Notes: generated by a model not told the origin, from the sequence alone. DNA of 64,000 nt from Brucellaceae bacterium (GCA_020637755.1 JACKJW010000012.1:1-64000), one strand, 5' to 3'; shown: positions 8,599-17,020, counted from the stretch's first letter. Program-made: numbers and translations.

Positions 8599-9573
8599 AT
8601 GATCCGTTTCATCGCCGCGCTTGCCCTGCTTGCCGGGGCCACGATGCCGCTTCGCGCCGAAGTGCTGACCATTGCCACGCCGGGCCCTGTCTCGGCGCTG
8701 GAGCAGCGCGGCGCGGCGATCATCGTGCATCTGCGTGGCAGCACCATGCGGCTTGTGTCCTGCGCAGACGAAACCTTTTGCCTTGGGGAGTTCGACCCGG
8801 AACCCGCCCCGGAGTTGCCTCAAGGCATCGTGCCTGACGGCAAGGTGGCTGTGGCCAGCGGTCCCGCCCGGGGCGTCGCGCGCGCCTGGTACGCCAGTGC
8901 GACGGAACGCTATCCGCACGGCGCGCTTGGTGACCGGATCGAGGCGGCAAGCCTGGTTGTGGAGACGACCGAAGGCGGGCTTCTGACCTTCGATCTGCCG
9001 CGAACCCATGTCTTCGAGGACCTGACGCCGCGCATCGCTGATCTGGACGGCGATGGCCAGGCCGAGATCGTCACCATCCGCTCCGGCCTCGCGACCGGGG
9101 CGGCCATTGCCATCTACGGCATCCATGACGGCAGGCTTGCCCAAATGGCCGTTGCCGGAGAGATCGGCACGCCCAACCGCTGGCTGAACATTGCCGGCAT
9201 CCTGCCCACCGACCCGGCGCTACCGGATGGCGCCAAGACCGTCTACGCGGTACGCACCCCGCATCTCGGCGGTGTGCTCTTCTCCGTGCGCTATGACGGC
9301 GCCCGCGCCCTGTTGACCGATGCGATCGCCACGGACCTCACCAATCACGTCTTTGGCTCACGCGAGCAGGGCCTGTCTTTCGCAGGAAAACTCCGCCCGG
9401 ACCTTGCGCCCAATCTCGTCATCCCCTCGCAGGACCGCCGCAGCCTGCGTTTCGTGCTTTCCCACCACGCCGACATCCGGCTGCCCGGCGCCATCGACAA
9501 GGCGATCCTCGCCATGGATGGATGGCTGGTGACGGCCACGGAAAACGGACGGCTGATCGCCGTGAGGCACTGA
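8599..9573 (+). CDS. Exported protein with one FG-GAP/VCBS-type repeat
   Basis: A 324-residue protein with a Sec signal (MIRFIAALALLAGATMPLRAE) and a beta-rich body. The only recognisable element is RIADLDGDGQAEIVTI near residue 145, the Ca-binding loop DxDGDGxxEI of FG-GAP/VCBS repeats found in beta-propellers. The rest lacks motifs I can name. It starts one base after aroC stops, so its expression is tied to aroC, though no functional link is apparent. Probably periplasmic. I do not know its role. Confidence 0.7.
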   Translation: MIRFIAALALLAGATMPLRAEVLTIATPGPVSALEQRGAAIIVHLRGSTMRLVSCADETFCLGEFDPEPAPELPQGIVPDGKVAVASGPARGVARAWYASATERYPHGALGDRIEAASLVVETTEGGLLTFDLPRTHVFEDLTPRIADLDGDGQAEIVTIRSGLATGAAIAIYGIHDGRLAQMAVAGEIGTPNRWLNIAGILPTDPALPDGAKTVYAVRTPHLGGVLFSVRYDGARALLTDAIATDLTNHVFGSREQGLSFAGKLRPDLAPNLVIPSQDRRSLRFVLSHHADIRLPGAIDKAILAMDGWLVTATENGRLIAVRH

Positions 9574-9659
9574 CCGGTCTGCGCGGTGCCGCGCGAAATC
9601 GCGCGGGATAAATGGCCCGCCCCATGGCCAAGCGTGCGGCGCCCGCCTACATTGGAGCC

Positions 9660-10586
9660 ATGACAACGCGCCTTTACTCCCATCCTGTCTACGCAGAACA
9701 CCTCGTGCCCGCCGGGCACCCGGAACGTCCCGACCGCATGAAGGCGGTGGCCAAAGCGCTTTCCGGCGAGGAATTTGGGGCGCTTGACCGCGTAACCTCG
9801 CCCTTGGGCCGGGTCGATGACATCCTGCTCGCCCACCCGGAGGACTATCTGCGCCGCGTGGAATATTCGATGCCGGAGGAAGGCCTCGTCCGCATCGATG
9901 CCGACACAGTGGCCAGCCCGAAAAGCTGGGAAGCTGCGCTGACGGCCTTCGGTGCGGCAACGGCGGCCGTCGACGATGTGCTGGAAGGGCGCGCCGACAA
10001 TGTCTTTGTTGCCGCCCGTCCGCCCGGCCACCATGCCGAAAAGAACCGGGCCATGGGCTTCTGCCTGTTCAACAATGCAGCGATTGCCGCGCGCCATGCC
10101 CAGCGGGTGCACGGTGTCGAGCGGGTGGCGATTGTCGATTGGGACGTTCATCACGGCAACGGAACGCAGGACATCTTCTGGTCCGATCCCACCGTGCTTT
10201 ACTGCTCAACCCACCAGATGCCGCTCTATCCGGGCTCTGGCGCGAAGGACGAGACGGGCGCGGGCAACATCGTCAACGCGCCACTGTCTCCCGGCTCGGG
10301 CGGGGCGGAGTTCCGCGGGGCCTTCCAGGACCGTGTCCTGCCCGCGCTTGAGAACTTCAGGCCCGACCTCATCATCATTTCCGCCGGTTTCGATGCCCAT
10401 TGGCGTGATCCGCTCGCCGAGATCGAGCTGGACGAGAATGATTTCGACTGGGCAACGGGCAAGCTGATGGACATGGCCGGGCGCTACTCCGGCAACCGGG
10501 TGGTCAGCCTTCTGGAAGGCGGTTATGACCTCACCGGACTTGGCGCCTCAGTGGCCGCCCATGTGAAACGTCTGATGAAGGGATGA
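9660..10586 (+). CDS. Histone deacetylase family protein (acetylpolyamine amidohydrolase-like)
   Basis: Zinc amidohydrolase of the arginase/deacetylase fold, 308 residues from ATG 9660 (GGAG at 9653-9656); an in-frame ATG at 9612 would add residues that do not resemble the family. Key marks are HPERPDRM near residue 22, the paired histidines of RPPGHHAE near 120, and the metal-binding IVDWDVHHGNGTQDIF near 155 (Asp and His ligands). The C-terminal LLEGGYDLTGLG is also conserved. Substrates in bacteria include acetylpolyamines, acetoin-pathway targets and acetyl-lysine; undecided here. It ends 4 bp before xseB. Confidence 0.92.
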   Translation: MTTRLYSHPVYAEHLVPAGHPERPDRMKAVAKALSGEEFGALDRVTSPLGRVDDILLAHPEDYLRRVEYSMPEEGLVRIDADTVASPKSWEAALTAFGAATAAVDDVLEGRADNVFVAARPPGHHAEKNRAMGFCLFNNAAIAARHAQRVHGVERVAIVDWDVHHGNGTQDIFWSDPTVLYCSTHQMPLYPGSGAKDETGAGNIVNAPLSPGSGGAEFRGAFQDRVLPALENFRPDLIIISAGFDAHWRDPLAEIELDENDFDWATGKLMDMAGRYSGNRVVSLLEGGYDLTGLGASVAAHVKRLMKG

Positions 10587-10590
10587 CGCC

Positions 10591-10839
10591 GTGACGGGAA
10601 CCGCCACCGACATTGCCGCCATGAGCTTCGAGGATGCGCTGGCCGAACTGGAGCGCATTGTCGAAAACCTTGAACGCGGCGAGGTGCCGCTGGACCGCTC
10701 CATTGCCATCTATGAGCGCGGCGAGGCCTTGAAAGCCCATTGCGCGAAGTTGCTGAAGGCCGCGGAAGACAAGGTGGAAAAGATTCGCCTGACCCGGGAC
10801 GGTGCACCGGCCGGCACCGGGCCGCTCGACGGCGAGTAG
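10591..10839 (+). CDS. xseB: Exodeoxyribonuclease VII small subunit
   Basis: An 82-residue helical subunit that binds the C-terminal region of XseA to form exonuclease VII, which degrades single-stranded DNA to oligonucleotides. MSFEDALAELERIVENLERG and the VPLDRSIAIYERGEAL helix are the XseB hallmarks. Starts at GTG 10591, 4 bp after the deacetylase-like gene; the ATG at 10621 (MSFEDAL) is the alternative start. XseA is not in the window. Confidence 0.93.
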   Translation: MTGTATDIAAMSFEDALAELERIVENLERGEVPLDRSIAIYERGEALKAHCAKLLKAAEDKVEKIRLTRDGAPAGTGPLDGE

Positions 10840-10917
10840 TGCCCGGCGCGCTGGCCGGCGCCTTGCTTTCAAGGATGCGAAACCTTATCTTGGCCAGGTT
10901 AGCCAAGGAGGCCCGCG

Positions 10918-11169
10918 GTGCCGACTATCAACATGCTTGAAGCGAAATCATCGCTGTCCCGTCTCGTCGAGGCGGTGGAGAGCGGCGCGGAAAAGGAAAT
11001 CATCATCGCCCGCAACGGCAAGCCCGCAGCGCGTCTGGTGCCGCTCGATACGTCCGCGGACCGCAAGCGCCGTCTCGGCCTGTTGAAGGGCCGGTTTCCG
11101 CCAATGGCGCTGGAGGAATTCAACGCCGCCGATGCCGAGGTTGCCGGGCGACTGGCGGGCGAGGGGTGA
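10918..11169 (+). CDS. Type II antitoxin, Phd/YefM family
   Basis: An 83-residue antitoxin. The GTG at 10918 has a strong AAGGAGG (10905-10911). The N-terminal MPTINMLEAKSSLSRLVEAV is the Phd/YefM DNA-binding fold, IIIARNGKPAARLVPL the usual second half, and the C-terminal FNAADAEVAGRLAGEG is the flexible part expected to wrap the toxin. The stop overlaps the toxin start in GTGA, so the two are translationally coupled. It should repress its own promoter within 10840-10917 together with the toxin; no clear operator palindrome was picked out. Confidence 0.9.
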   Translation: MPTINMLEAKSSLSRLVEAVESGAEKEIIIARNGKPAARLVPLDTSADRKRRLGLLKGRFPPMALEEFNAADAEVAGRLAGEG

Positions 11170-11552
11170 ACCTGCTGCTCGACACCCACGTGGCCATCTG
11201 GGCCTTGGGCGAGCCCGACAAGCTTCCCGCCCGGATCCGGGATGCCATACTGGACGCCGCAACCGTCCACGTGTCGGCAGCCAGCATCTGGGAAATCACC
11301 ATCAAGTTTGCGCTTGGGCGGGACAGTGCGCCGCCCTATGGCGGCGGCGATGCGCTGCGCTGGTTCCAGGAGGCGGGTTTCGACATTCTCGCCGTCAGCG
11401 GCATCCATGCGGCAAAGGTAGAAAGTCTCCCGCCGCTCCATGCGGACCCCTTTGACCGGCTGTTGGTTGCACAGGCCCAATGCGAGAACCTGACGCTCGT
11501 CTCGGCCGACCGCTCGGTGGCCGCCTATTTCCCGGCGATCCTCACCTGGTAG
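11166..11552 (+). CDS. PIN-domain toxin (VapC-like)
   Basis: A 128-residue PIN ribonuclease, partner of the antitoxin just upstream (GTG start inside the antitoxin stop). The acidic residues expected in the Mg site are all present: Asp6 in LLLDTHVA, Glu43 in SAASIWEI, Asp94/Asp97 in HADPFDRLLVAQA and Asp115 in LVSADR, so the toxin looks intact. VapC-type toxins cut specific tRNAs or rRNA; the target here is unknown. Such pairs are mobile, and this one lies in a region that differs from the usual rhizobial gene order. Confidence 0.9.
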   Translation: MNLLLDTHVAIWALGEPDKLPARIRDAILDAATVHVSAASIWEITIKFALGRDSAPPYGGGDALRWFQEAGFDILAVSGIHAAKVESLPPLHADPFDRLLVAQAQCENLTLVSADRSVAAYFPAILTW

Positions 11553-11647
11553 GCGAGTAACCGGAAACACTGCGTCCGGCGTCACGGAGCTTTGATTTTT
11601 CCGCTCCTGGCCTATCTTGCGGTAAAACGCCGTGAACAGAGAGCACA

Positions 11648-12565
11648 ATGAGCTTCTTTCCCGCTGACGATCCCGTGCCCGGCGATGCCGCTTCGACAGA
11701 TGCCATTGATCTCGTTGTCCTGCCCAGCCTGAAGGATGTCGGCGGCTTTGACGTGCGCCGCGCCCTGCCGACCGCGCGCCGCCGAATGGTCGGACCCTTC
11801 ATCTTTTTTGACCGCATGGGCCCCGCCATCCTGCGCCCCGGCATGGCCATGGATGTGCGGCCGCATCCCCATATCGGAATTTCCACGGTCACCTATCTCT
11901 TCGACGGAAAGATCCGGCACCGGGATTCGCTCGGCACCGAAATGGTGATCGCGCCCGGTGACGTGAACCTGATGACGGCGGGGCGCGGTATCGTGCACTC
12001 GGAGCGGACGCCCGAGGAACTGCGCGGCGCGCCCATGTCCGTCTCCGGCCTCCAGACCTGGCTCGCCCTGCCCGACGGTCAGGAGGAGATCGACCCGCAT
12101 TTTGCCACCACGCTTGCTGCCAACCTGCCGGAGACGGAGGGCGAGGGCATCCGCCTTCGCCTCGTCATGGGCAGCCTGCACGGCATGACGTCACCGGTGC
12201 ACCAGCATCATGAGACGCTTTATGCCGATCTCAGGCTTGAGCCCGGCGCGGTCCTGCCGTTGGATGCCGAAACGGAAGAACGCGCGCTCTACGTCCTTTC
12301 CGGGAAGCTGGAAATCGGCGGGCAATCCTTTCCGGCCGACCGGCTGATCGTGTTGAAACCTGGTGCGCCTGTCACGGTTCGCACGCCGCGCGGCGCCCAC
12401 GCCATGCTGTTCGGCGGTGCGTCAATCGGCTCGAAACGTTACATCTGGTGGAATTTCGTGTCCTCCTCGCGCGAACGCATCGAGCAGGCCAGGGAAGAGT
12501 GGAAGACAGGCCGATTCGATATTGTCCCCGGCGATGAAGAGGAATTCACACCGCTTCCACGGTAG
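11648..12565 (+). CDS. Pirin family protein
   Basis: A bicupin protein of 305 residues. The N-terminal cupin has the pirin metal ligands: His73 and His75 in RPHPHIGIST, His117 and Glu119 in GIVHSER. Bacterial pirins include quercetinases and regulators of pyruvate metabolism, but most are uncharacterised. The C-terminal end KRYIWWNFVSSSRERIEQAREEWKTGRF is typical of the larger pirin subgroup. Ninety-five bp separates it from the toxin gene, so it probably has its own promoter. Confidence 0.92.
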   Translation: MSFFPADDPVPGDAASTDAIDLVVLPSLKDVGGFDVRRALPTARRRMVGPFIFFDRMGPAILRPGMAMDVRPHPHIGISTVTYLFDGKIRHRDSLGTEMVIAPGDVNLMTAGRGIVHSERTPEELRGAPMSVSGLQTWLALPDGQEEIDPHFATTLAANLPETEGEGIRLRLVMGSLHGMTSPVHQHHETLYADLRLEPGAVLPLDAETEERALYVLSGKLEIGGQSFPADRLIVLKPGAPVTVRTPRGAHAMLFGGASIGSKRYIWWNFVSSSRERIEQAREEWKTGRFDIVPGDEEEFTPLPR

Positions 12566-12694
12566 GAAACGGTTTCTTCACCAACCCGGTTGACCTGAAG
12601 TTTACTTTAACATTTTCGATTTTAATTACTTTGTATCTTCGCGTTGTTTTAGAACAAAACATCTATGTTGGCTTCCAAGGACAGGGAGCCTGCA

Positions 12695-13087
12695 ATGAAA
12701 AAGAAGATCATCGCCATCGCGCTGGCCATGACAAGCGCTGCACCGGCCTTTGCGGCACCGCGTTATGACCGCAATCTGGAGGCCGCCGCCCAGCGTGCAC
12801 TTGCCGAGCGGATCGGCGACCTGAAACTGGAACTGCGCGGAACATTTGCGCCGGACGAGAAACCATCCATGTCGGTTCCGGTTGTCAAACTGACGCCCGT
12901 GCTGGCAAGCGGCATCGCCGGGTGGGACAACGGCCTTGCCCCGGCGCGCGAGGCTCGCTTCACGGCTGAGCTGCCGCAGGTTGACCGTGTCGTGCTCACC
13001 GGTTCGGTACGTCCCATGGCTGAAGCGGCCATCTTTCCGCCCTTGCCAAGCGGAATGCCTTTCTCCAATGAAGGGCATGACGACTGA
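12695..13087 (+). CDS. Small exported protein of unknown function
   Basis: A 130-residue protein starting at ATG 12695 behind GGGAG (12684-12688). Residues 1-21 (MKKKIIAIALAMTSAAPAFAA) are a textbook Sec signal. The mature part has no cysteine and no motif I recognise. The 129 bp upstream is unusually AT-rich for this genome and includes TTGACC at about 12589, so a promoter is likely there. The 3' end overlaps the tlyA start by 11 bp, giving possible translational coupling with an rRNA methyltransferase. Function unknown. Confidence 0.65.
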   Translation: MKKKIIAIALAMTSAAPAFAAPRYDRNLEAAAQRALAERIGDLKLELRGTFAPDEKPSMSVPVVKLTPVLASGIAGWDNGLAPAREARFTAELPQVDRVVLTGSVRPMAEAAIFPPLPSGMPFSNEGHDD

Positions 13088-13829
13088 CCGCCAGCGCCTG
13101 GACCAGCTCCTCGTTGCCAGAAACCATTTTGAGACCCGCTCGCGTGCCCGCGACGCCATTGCGCGCGGCACGGTGTGCGTGGATGGCGTTCGCGTTACCA
13201 GGCCGGGCCAGCCGGTTGGCCCCGAAGCCGCCATCACCATAGACGACCCGGCACGGGGATATGTCTCGCGTGCCGCGCTGAAATTGGCACCCGCGCTCGA
13301 TCATTTTGCGCTCTCCGTGACCGGCCTGCATGCCCTTGATATCGGCGCCTCCACCGGCGGCTTCACACAGGTGCTGCTGGAGCGCGGCGCTGCCCATGTT
13401 GTCGCAATCGATGTCGGCCACGGCCAGATGCATGACAGCCTGCGCCGCGATCCCCGCGTCACCTGTATCGAGGGGCTGAACGCCCGCGATCTGGACGCAA
13501 GACAGCTGCAGGGTCATGCGCCGCAGTTCATCGTCTCCGACGTGTCCTTCATCTCGTTGAAACTGGCGCTGCCTCCGGCGCTGGCGCTTGCCGTACCCGG
13601 TGCGCATTGCGTGCTTCTGGTGAAGCCCCAATTCGAGGCGGGCAAGGCCGCCATCGGCAAGGGCGGCATTCTGCGCGACCCGGCTGACGGTCCGCGCATC
13701 GCGGAGGATTTGCGCCTCTGGCTGGGTTGCCAGCCCGGCTGGCGCGCGCTGGGGCTTGCGCCCTCGGCCATCGAAGGGCAGGACGGGAACCGCGAATTTC
13801 TCCTTGCCGGAACAAAGGACCAATCATGA
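13077..13829 (+). CDS. tlyA: TlyA family RNA methyltransferase
   Basis: A 250-residue S4-domain plus Rossmann methyltransferase. The S4 RNA-binding domain is residues 1-60 (RLDQLLVARNHFETRSRARDAI), the SAM site is ALDIGASTGGFTQVLLERGA near 85-105, followed by the VIVSDVSFISL-type motif near 155. TlyA enzymes 2'-O-methylate 16S and 23S rRNA cytidines and can confer capreomycin sensitivity; older annotations call them haemolysin A. ATG 13077 is preferred, with ATG 13068 as the alternative. The stop overlaps the next start in ATGA. Confidence 0.92.
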   Translation: MTTDRQRLDQLLVARNHFETRSRARDAIARGTVCVDGVRVTRPGQPVGPEAAITIDDPARGYVSRAALKLAPALDHFALSVTGLHALDIGASTGGFTQVLLERGAAHVVAIDVGHGQMHDSLRRDPRVTCIEGLNARDLDARQLQGHAPQFIVSDVSFISLKLALPPALALAVPGAHCVLLVKPQFEAGKAAIGKGGILRDPADGPRIAEDLRLWLGCQPGWRALGLAPSAIEGQDGNREFLLAGTKDQS

Positions 13830-15067
13830 GCCTGCGCGTCACCATTGACCATCTGGGTGCCCAGGGCGACGGCGTGGCCAAGACGCCGGGCGGGCCGGTC
13901 TATGTACCGTTCACGCTGCCCGGCGAGGTGGTGAACGTCGCTGTCGCCGGAAAACGTGCCGAGCCGGTTGCCATCCTGGAGGCGTCGCAGGAGCGCGTGG
14001 AACCGGCCTGCCGGCATTTCACCACTTGCGGCGGCTGTGCGCTCCAGCATTGGCAGGGCGATGCCTATCGCGCATGGAAACGCGGCCTTGTCACCCATGC
14101 GCTGGAGGGCAGGGGCATCAAGGCCGAGGTCGCGCCACTCGCCGCGTGTGCGCCGGGTACCCGCCGCCGTGCCGTCTTCACCGCGCGCCATGGTGAGGCG
14201 GGCATCGAACTTGGCTTCAACCGCGCCTTTTCCAACCAGCTGGTCGATATCGCCGAATGCCCGGTGACCGACGCGCGCATCATCGCCGCGCTTGACCGGC
14301 TGCGCCAGCTTGCCGCGATCATCGCCGGAACGTCCAAACCCTTTCATCTGACCGTGACCGCCACGGCATCGGGCCTCGACATTGCGGCGGAAGGCTCCGG
14401 CAAGCTGCCGGAGGCCGAGCGGCAACGCGCTTCCCGCTTCACCATCGAAAACCGCTTTGCCCGCTTGTCCGTCGATGGCGAGATCATCATCGAGCCGGTC
14501 AAGCCGCAGGTGATGTTCGGCGACGTGGCCGCCGTTCCTCCGCCGGGTGGATTTTTGCAAGCGGTGCCGGAAGCCGAGGAGACCATGGCAGGGCTGGTGC
14601 TCGCCCATGTGGGGAAATCGAAGAAGGTCGCCGATCTCTTTGCCGGCTCCGGCACCTTTACCCTTCGCCTGGCAAAGCGTGCGGAGGTCTGGGCGGTAGA
14701 AAGCGATGCGCCCGCCCTGGCCGCGCTCGAAAAGGGCTTTCGCGGCGGCGCGGGCCTGAAGAAGGTGACAGCCGAGCGGCGTGACCTGTTCCAGCGGCCG
14801 CTGCTGCCGCGCGAGCTGATCGGCGTCGACGCCGTGGTCTTCGATCCGCCGCGCGCGGGCGCCGAGGCGCAGGCGAAACATCTGGCGAAATCGGGCGTGA
14901 CGAAGATTGCAGCCGTTTCCTGCAATCCGGTCACGCTGGCCCGCGATCTGGAAATCCTGATCGCCGGAGGCTACACGCTGAAGTCTGTCACGCCGGTGGA
15001 CCAGTTTCTCTGGTCGCCACATGTGGAGGCCATCGCGCTTCTGGAAAAGCCGAAGAAGCGGCGCTGA
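13826..15067 (+). CDS. Class I SAM-dependent RNA methyltransferase (TrmA/RlmC/RlmD family)
   Basis: A 413-residue uracil-5 methyltransferase acting on rRNA. An N-terminal TRAM-like segment (VTIDHLGAQGDGVAKTPGGP) is followed by the iron-sulphur cysteines C62, C68 and C71 in CRHFTTCGGC, then the SAM site VADLFAGSGTFTLRLA near 270, the DPPRAGAEAQ motif near 350 and the nucleophile in AVSCNPVTLARDL near 378. AAGGA at 13815-13819 sets the start. Coupled to tlyA by a 4 bp overlap, a pairing common in Rhizobiales. RlmC versus RlmD specificity cannot be assigned. Confidence 0.92.
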   Translation: MSLRVTIDHLGAQGDGVAKTPGGPVYVPFTLPGEVVNVAVAGKRAEPVAILEASQERVEPACRHFTTCGGCALQHWQGDAYRAWKRGLVTHALEGRGIKAEVAPLAACAPGTRRRAVFTARHGEAGIELGFNRAFSNQLVDIAECPVTDARIIAALDRLRQLAAIIAGTSKPFHLTVTATASGLDIAAEGSGKLPEAERQRASRFTIENRFARLSVDGEIIIEPVKPQVMFGDVAAVPPPGGFLQAVPEAEETMAGLVLAHVGKSKKVADLFAGSGTFTLRLAKRAEVWAVESDAPALAALEKGFRGGAGLKKVTAERRDLFQRPLLPRELIGVDAVVFDPPRAGAEAQAKHLAKSGVTKIAAVSCNPVTLARDLEILIAGGYTLKSVTPVDQFLWSPHVEAIALLEKPKKRR

Positions 15068-15070
15068 TCC

Positions 15071-15778
15071 TCAGGATCGTCCAGACAGGACGCGCTCCAC
15101 CCAGTCCGGCACGATGGTGCCCGCCCTGCCGTGGATGGCCTCGGCAAAATCCGTGATGCCGAGGGAGGGTTCGAGGTTGAGTTCCAGCGTATGCGCCCCG
15201 GCGCGGCCTGCCTCCTGCACGAATTGCGCGGCCGGATAGACATTGCCCGACGTGCCGATGGAGACGAACAGGTCGCAACTGTTGAGACGCTGGTAGATGC
15301 GCTCCATGTGATAGGGCATCTCGCCGAACCAGACGACGTCGGGCCGCATGTGACCGGCGGACCGGCAATGCGGGCAGGGCGTTTCCTGCGAGAGGTCGCC
15401 CGCCGCATCGCAACGAAGGCCGCAATTCGCACATAGTGCCCGCTTCAGTTCGCCATGCATGTGGATGATTTCTTGCGACCCGGCCTGTTCGTGCAGGTCA
15501 TCGATGTTTTGCGTCACGATCAGGAAATCACCGGCAAACTCCCGTTCCAGCCGCACCAGGGCATGATGCGCCGCATTGGGCTTCACCGTGGACAGCCCGG
15601 CGCGGCGCTCATTGTAGAAGGCGTGAACCATGGCCGGGTTGCGCTCAAAACCCTCGGGCGTGGCGACATCCTCGACATTGACCCGCGACCAGATGCCATC
15701 CTTGTCGCGGAACGTGTCGACCCCGGACTCGGCGGAAATCCCTGCACCTGTGAGGATGACGATGGAGGTGGGGGTCAT
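15071..15778 (-). CDS. cobB: NAD-dependent protein deacylase (sirtuin class III)
   Basis: Removes acyl groups from lysine using NAD+. The NAD motif ILTGAGISAESGVDTFRD covers residues 8-25, TQNIDDLH is 89-96, the catalytic His108 lies in MHGEL, and the zinc Cys pairs are C116/C119 and C135/C138. Y55-x-x-R58 in AFYNERRA is the pair that lets SIRT5-type sirtuins accept succinyl or malonyl lysine as well as acetyl. Its ATG overlaps the Fic stop by 4 bp (15775-15778), so it is likely translated from a fic-cobB message. It converges on the RNA methyltransferase with 3 bp between. Confidence 0.95.
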   Translation of the reverse strand: MTPTSIVILTGAGISAESGVDTFRDKDGIWSRVNVEDVATPEGFERNPAMVHAFYNERRAGLSTVKPNAAHHALVRLEREFAGDFLIVTQNIDDLHEQAGSQEIIHMHGELKRALCANCGLRCDAAGDLSQETPCPHCRSAGHMRPDVVWFGEMPYHMERIYQRLNSCDLFVSIGTSGNVYPAAQFVQEAGRAGAHTLELNLEPSLGITDFAEAIHGRAGTIVPDWVERVLSGRS

Positions 15779-16920
15779 TCGGCAATTCTCACAATTTCAC
15801 GCGCCACAAAGTACTCAGGCATGTTGAACCCGGGGATTTTCTGCACGATCTCAGCTTCTTCCAATGTCGCAATGCTCATGCGGGCAGCGCGCAAGGTTAC
15901 GCCGAGCTTGTCACGGGCCATGGGCGCGGAGATGACAGGATTGGAAAACAGTTCGTCGATCAGCGTCAGCGGATTGTGGGAGCGCGAAATTTGCATCGCC
16001 TTTTCCTTGTAGCTGGCGTTCAGCGAAACCAGCTTGTCAACAAGCGCTGTGGATGCAGTGCAGGTCTCGCTGCAAATGTTCAGGAAGAATGTCAGCCACT
16101 CGGTCCACGCTCCGCGAGCCGACACCGCAAACATGCGGTCAATGTAGTCGTCCTTTTGGTTCTCCAAGGCGGCACTCGGATAGAAGGTGGGTCCGGGAAT
16201 CTGGCCGCGTGCCATCAGCAGGATAGGTATCAGGATACGCCCGACACGTCCGTTTCCGTCACCAAATGGGTGTATTGTCTCGAATTGGTAATGGACTAGT
16301 CCGGCCTCAATGAGGGGAAGCGGGGCGCTGGTGTCGGGCCGGTTAATGTAGGCCTCGAGTTGATCCATCGCTGTCATTGCTTGCTGCGGTGGCGGTGGTA
16401 CAAACCGTGCCTGTTCTATGGTCCGTCCACCGATCCAGTTCTGCTCGGTCTTGTATTCTCCGGGCCGTTTATTGCCTCCTCGTGCATTGGGCAGTCCTCC
16501 CAATAGTCTGGCATGGGCCTGCCGGATCATCCTGTGCGAGATTGGCAGCCTTTCGAGGGTTTGGGCACATTCCGTAATGGCAAGGAAATAGTTCTGGACT
16601 TCGCGCGTCTCGGGCCGCGCAGAAGTTTCCTCTCCAGCTTCCAACAGGGCCAACTCATCCGTGGTCGTATAGGTGCCTTCCATTGCCGATGAGGCGAGGG
16701 CCTCCCTGCGTTGCAAGGGGCGGATGATCAGAGCGGGATTGGGAATTTGAGCAAGCTTGGCGTTGAAGGTACCCAAGGCGTAGCTCGCCGCAGCATAAGC
16801 GTCGAATAGTAGCGCCTTGTCGGTTTTCGGTGGCAAGGGAGCAGGTACGAAGGCCATTTGTCCATGGATCGTCGGGGCAAGATGGCCGGAAGCGTGCGGT
16901 CCGAACAGTGATGGATCCAT
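15775..16920 (-). CDS. Fic family protein (putative AMPylase, class II)
   Basis: A 381-residue Fic protein that should transfer AMP, or another phosphate-containing group, to a hydroxyl of a target protein. The catalytic motif HPFGDGNGRVGR starts at His217 and is complete. An N-terminal autoinhibitory motif SSAMEG (77-82, pattern S/T-x3-E-G) marks class II, in which the same polypeptide restrains activity. The last 80 residues (LIDELFSNPVISAPMARDKLG ...) look like a winged helix, common in this Fic subgroup. GC content is below that of the neighbours, suggesting acquisition. The sirtuin gene follows with a 4 bp overlap. Target unknown. Confidence 0.92.
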   Translation of the reverse strand: MDPSLFGPHASGHLAPTIHGQMAFVPAPLPPKTDKALLFDAYAAASYALGTFNAKLAQIPNPALIIRPLQRREALASSAMEGTYTTTDELALLEAGEETSARPETREVQNYFLAITECAQTLERLPISHRMIRQAHARLLGGLPNARGGNKRPGEYKTEQNWIGGRTIEQARFVPPPPQQAMTAMDQLEAYINRPDTSAPLPLIEAGLVHYQFETIHPFGDGNGRVGRILIPILLMARGQIPGPTFYPSAALENQKDDYIDRMFAVSARGAWTEWLTFFLNICSETCTASTALVDKLVSLNASYKEKAMQISRSHNPLTLIDELFSNPVISAPMARDKLGVTLRAARMSIATLEEAEIVQKIPGFNMPEYFVAREIVRIAE

Positions 16921-16924
16921 AAGA

Positions 16925-17020
16925 AGATACTTTTCTAGGATTTTCTATCTTCTTCAGGAATAGGAGATATCCCGGTATATTTCAATCACAAGGTAGATAC
17001 AAAATCGCCGAAAAGTATCT
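16925..17020. repeat. 11-bp inverted repeat flanking the fic promoter region
   Basis: AGATACTTTTC (16925-16935) is repeated as its exact reverse complement GAAAAGTATCT (17010-17020), with 74 bp of AT-rich DNA between. The left arm begins 5 bp upstream of the Fic start codon and the right arm runs into the tldD stop codon (17019-17021). It may be an operator for fic-cobB or a scar left by insertion of this pair next to tldD. The AT-rich spacer is the only place for a fic promoter. Confidence 0.6.
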
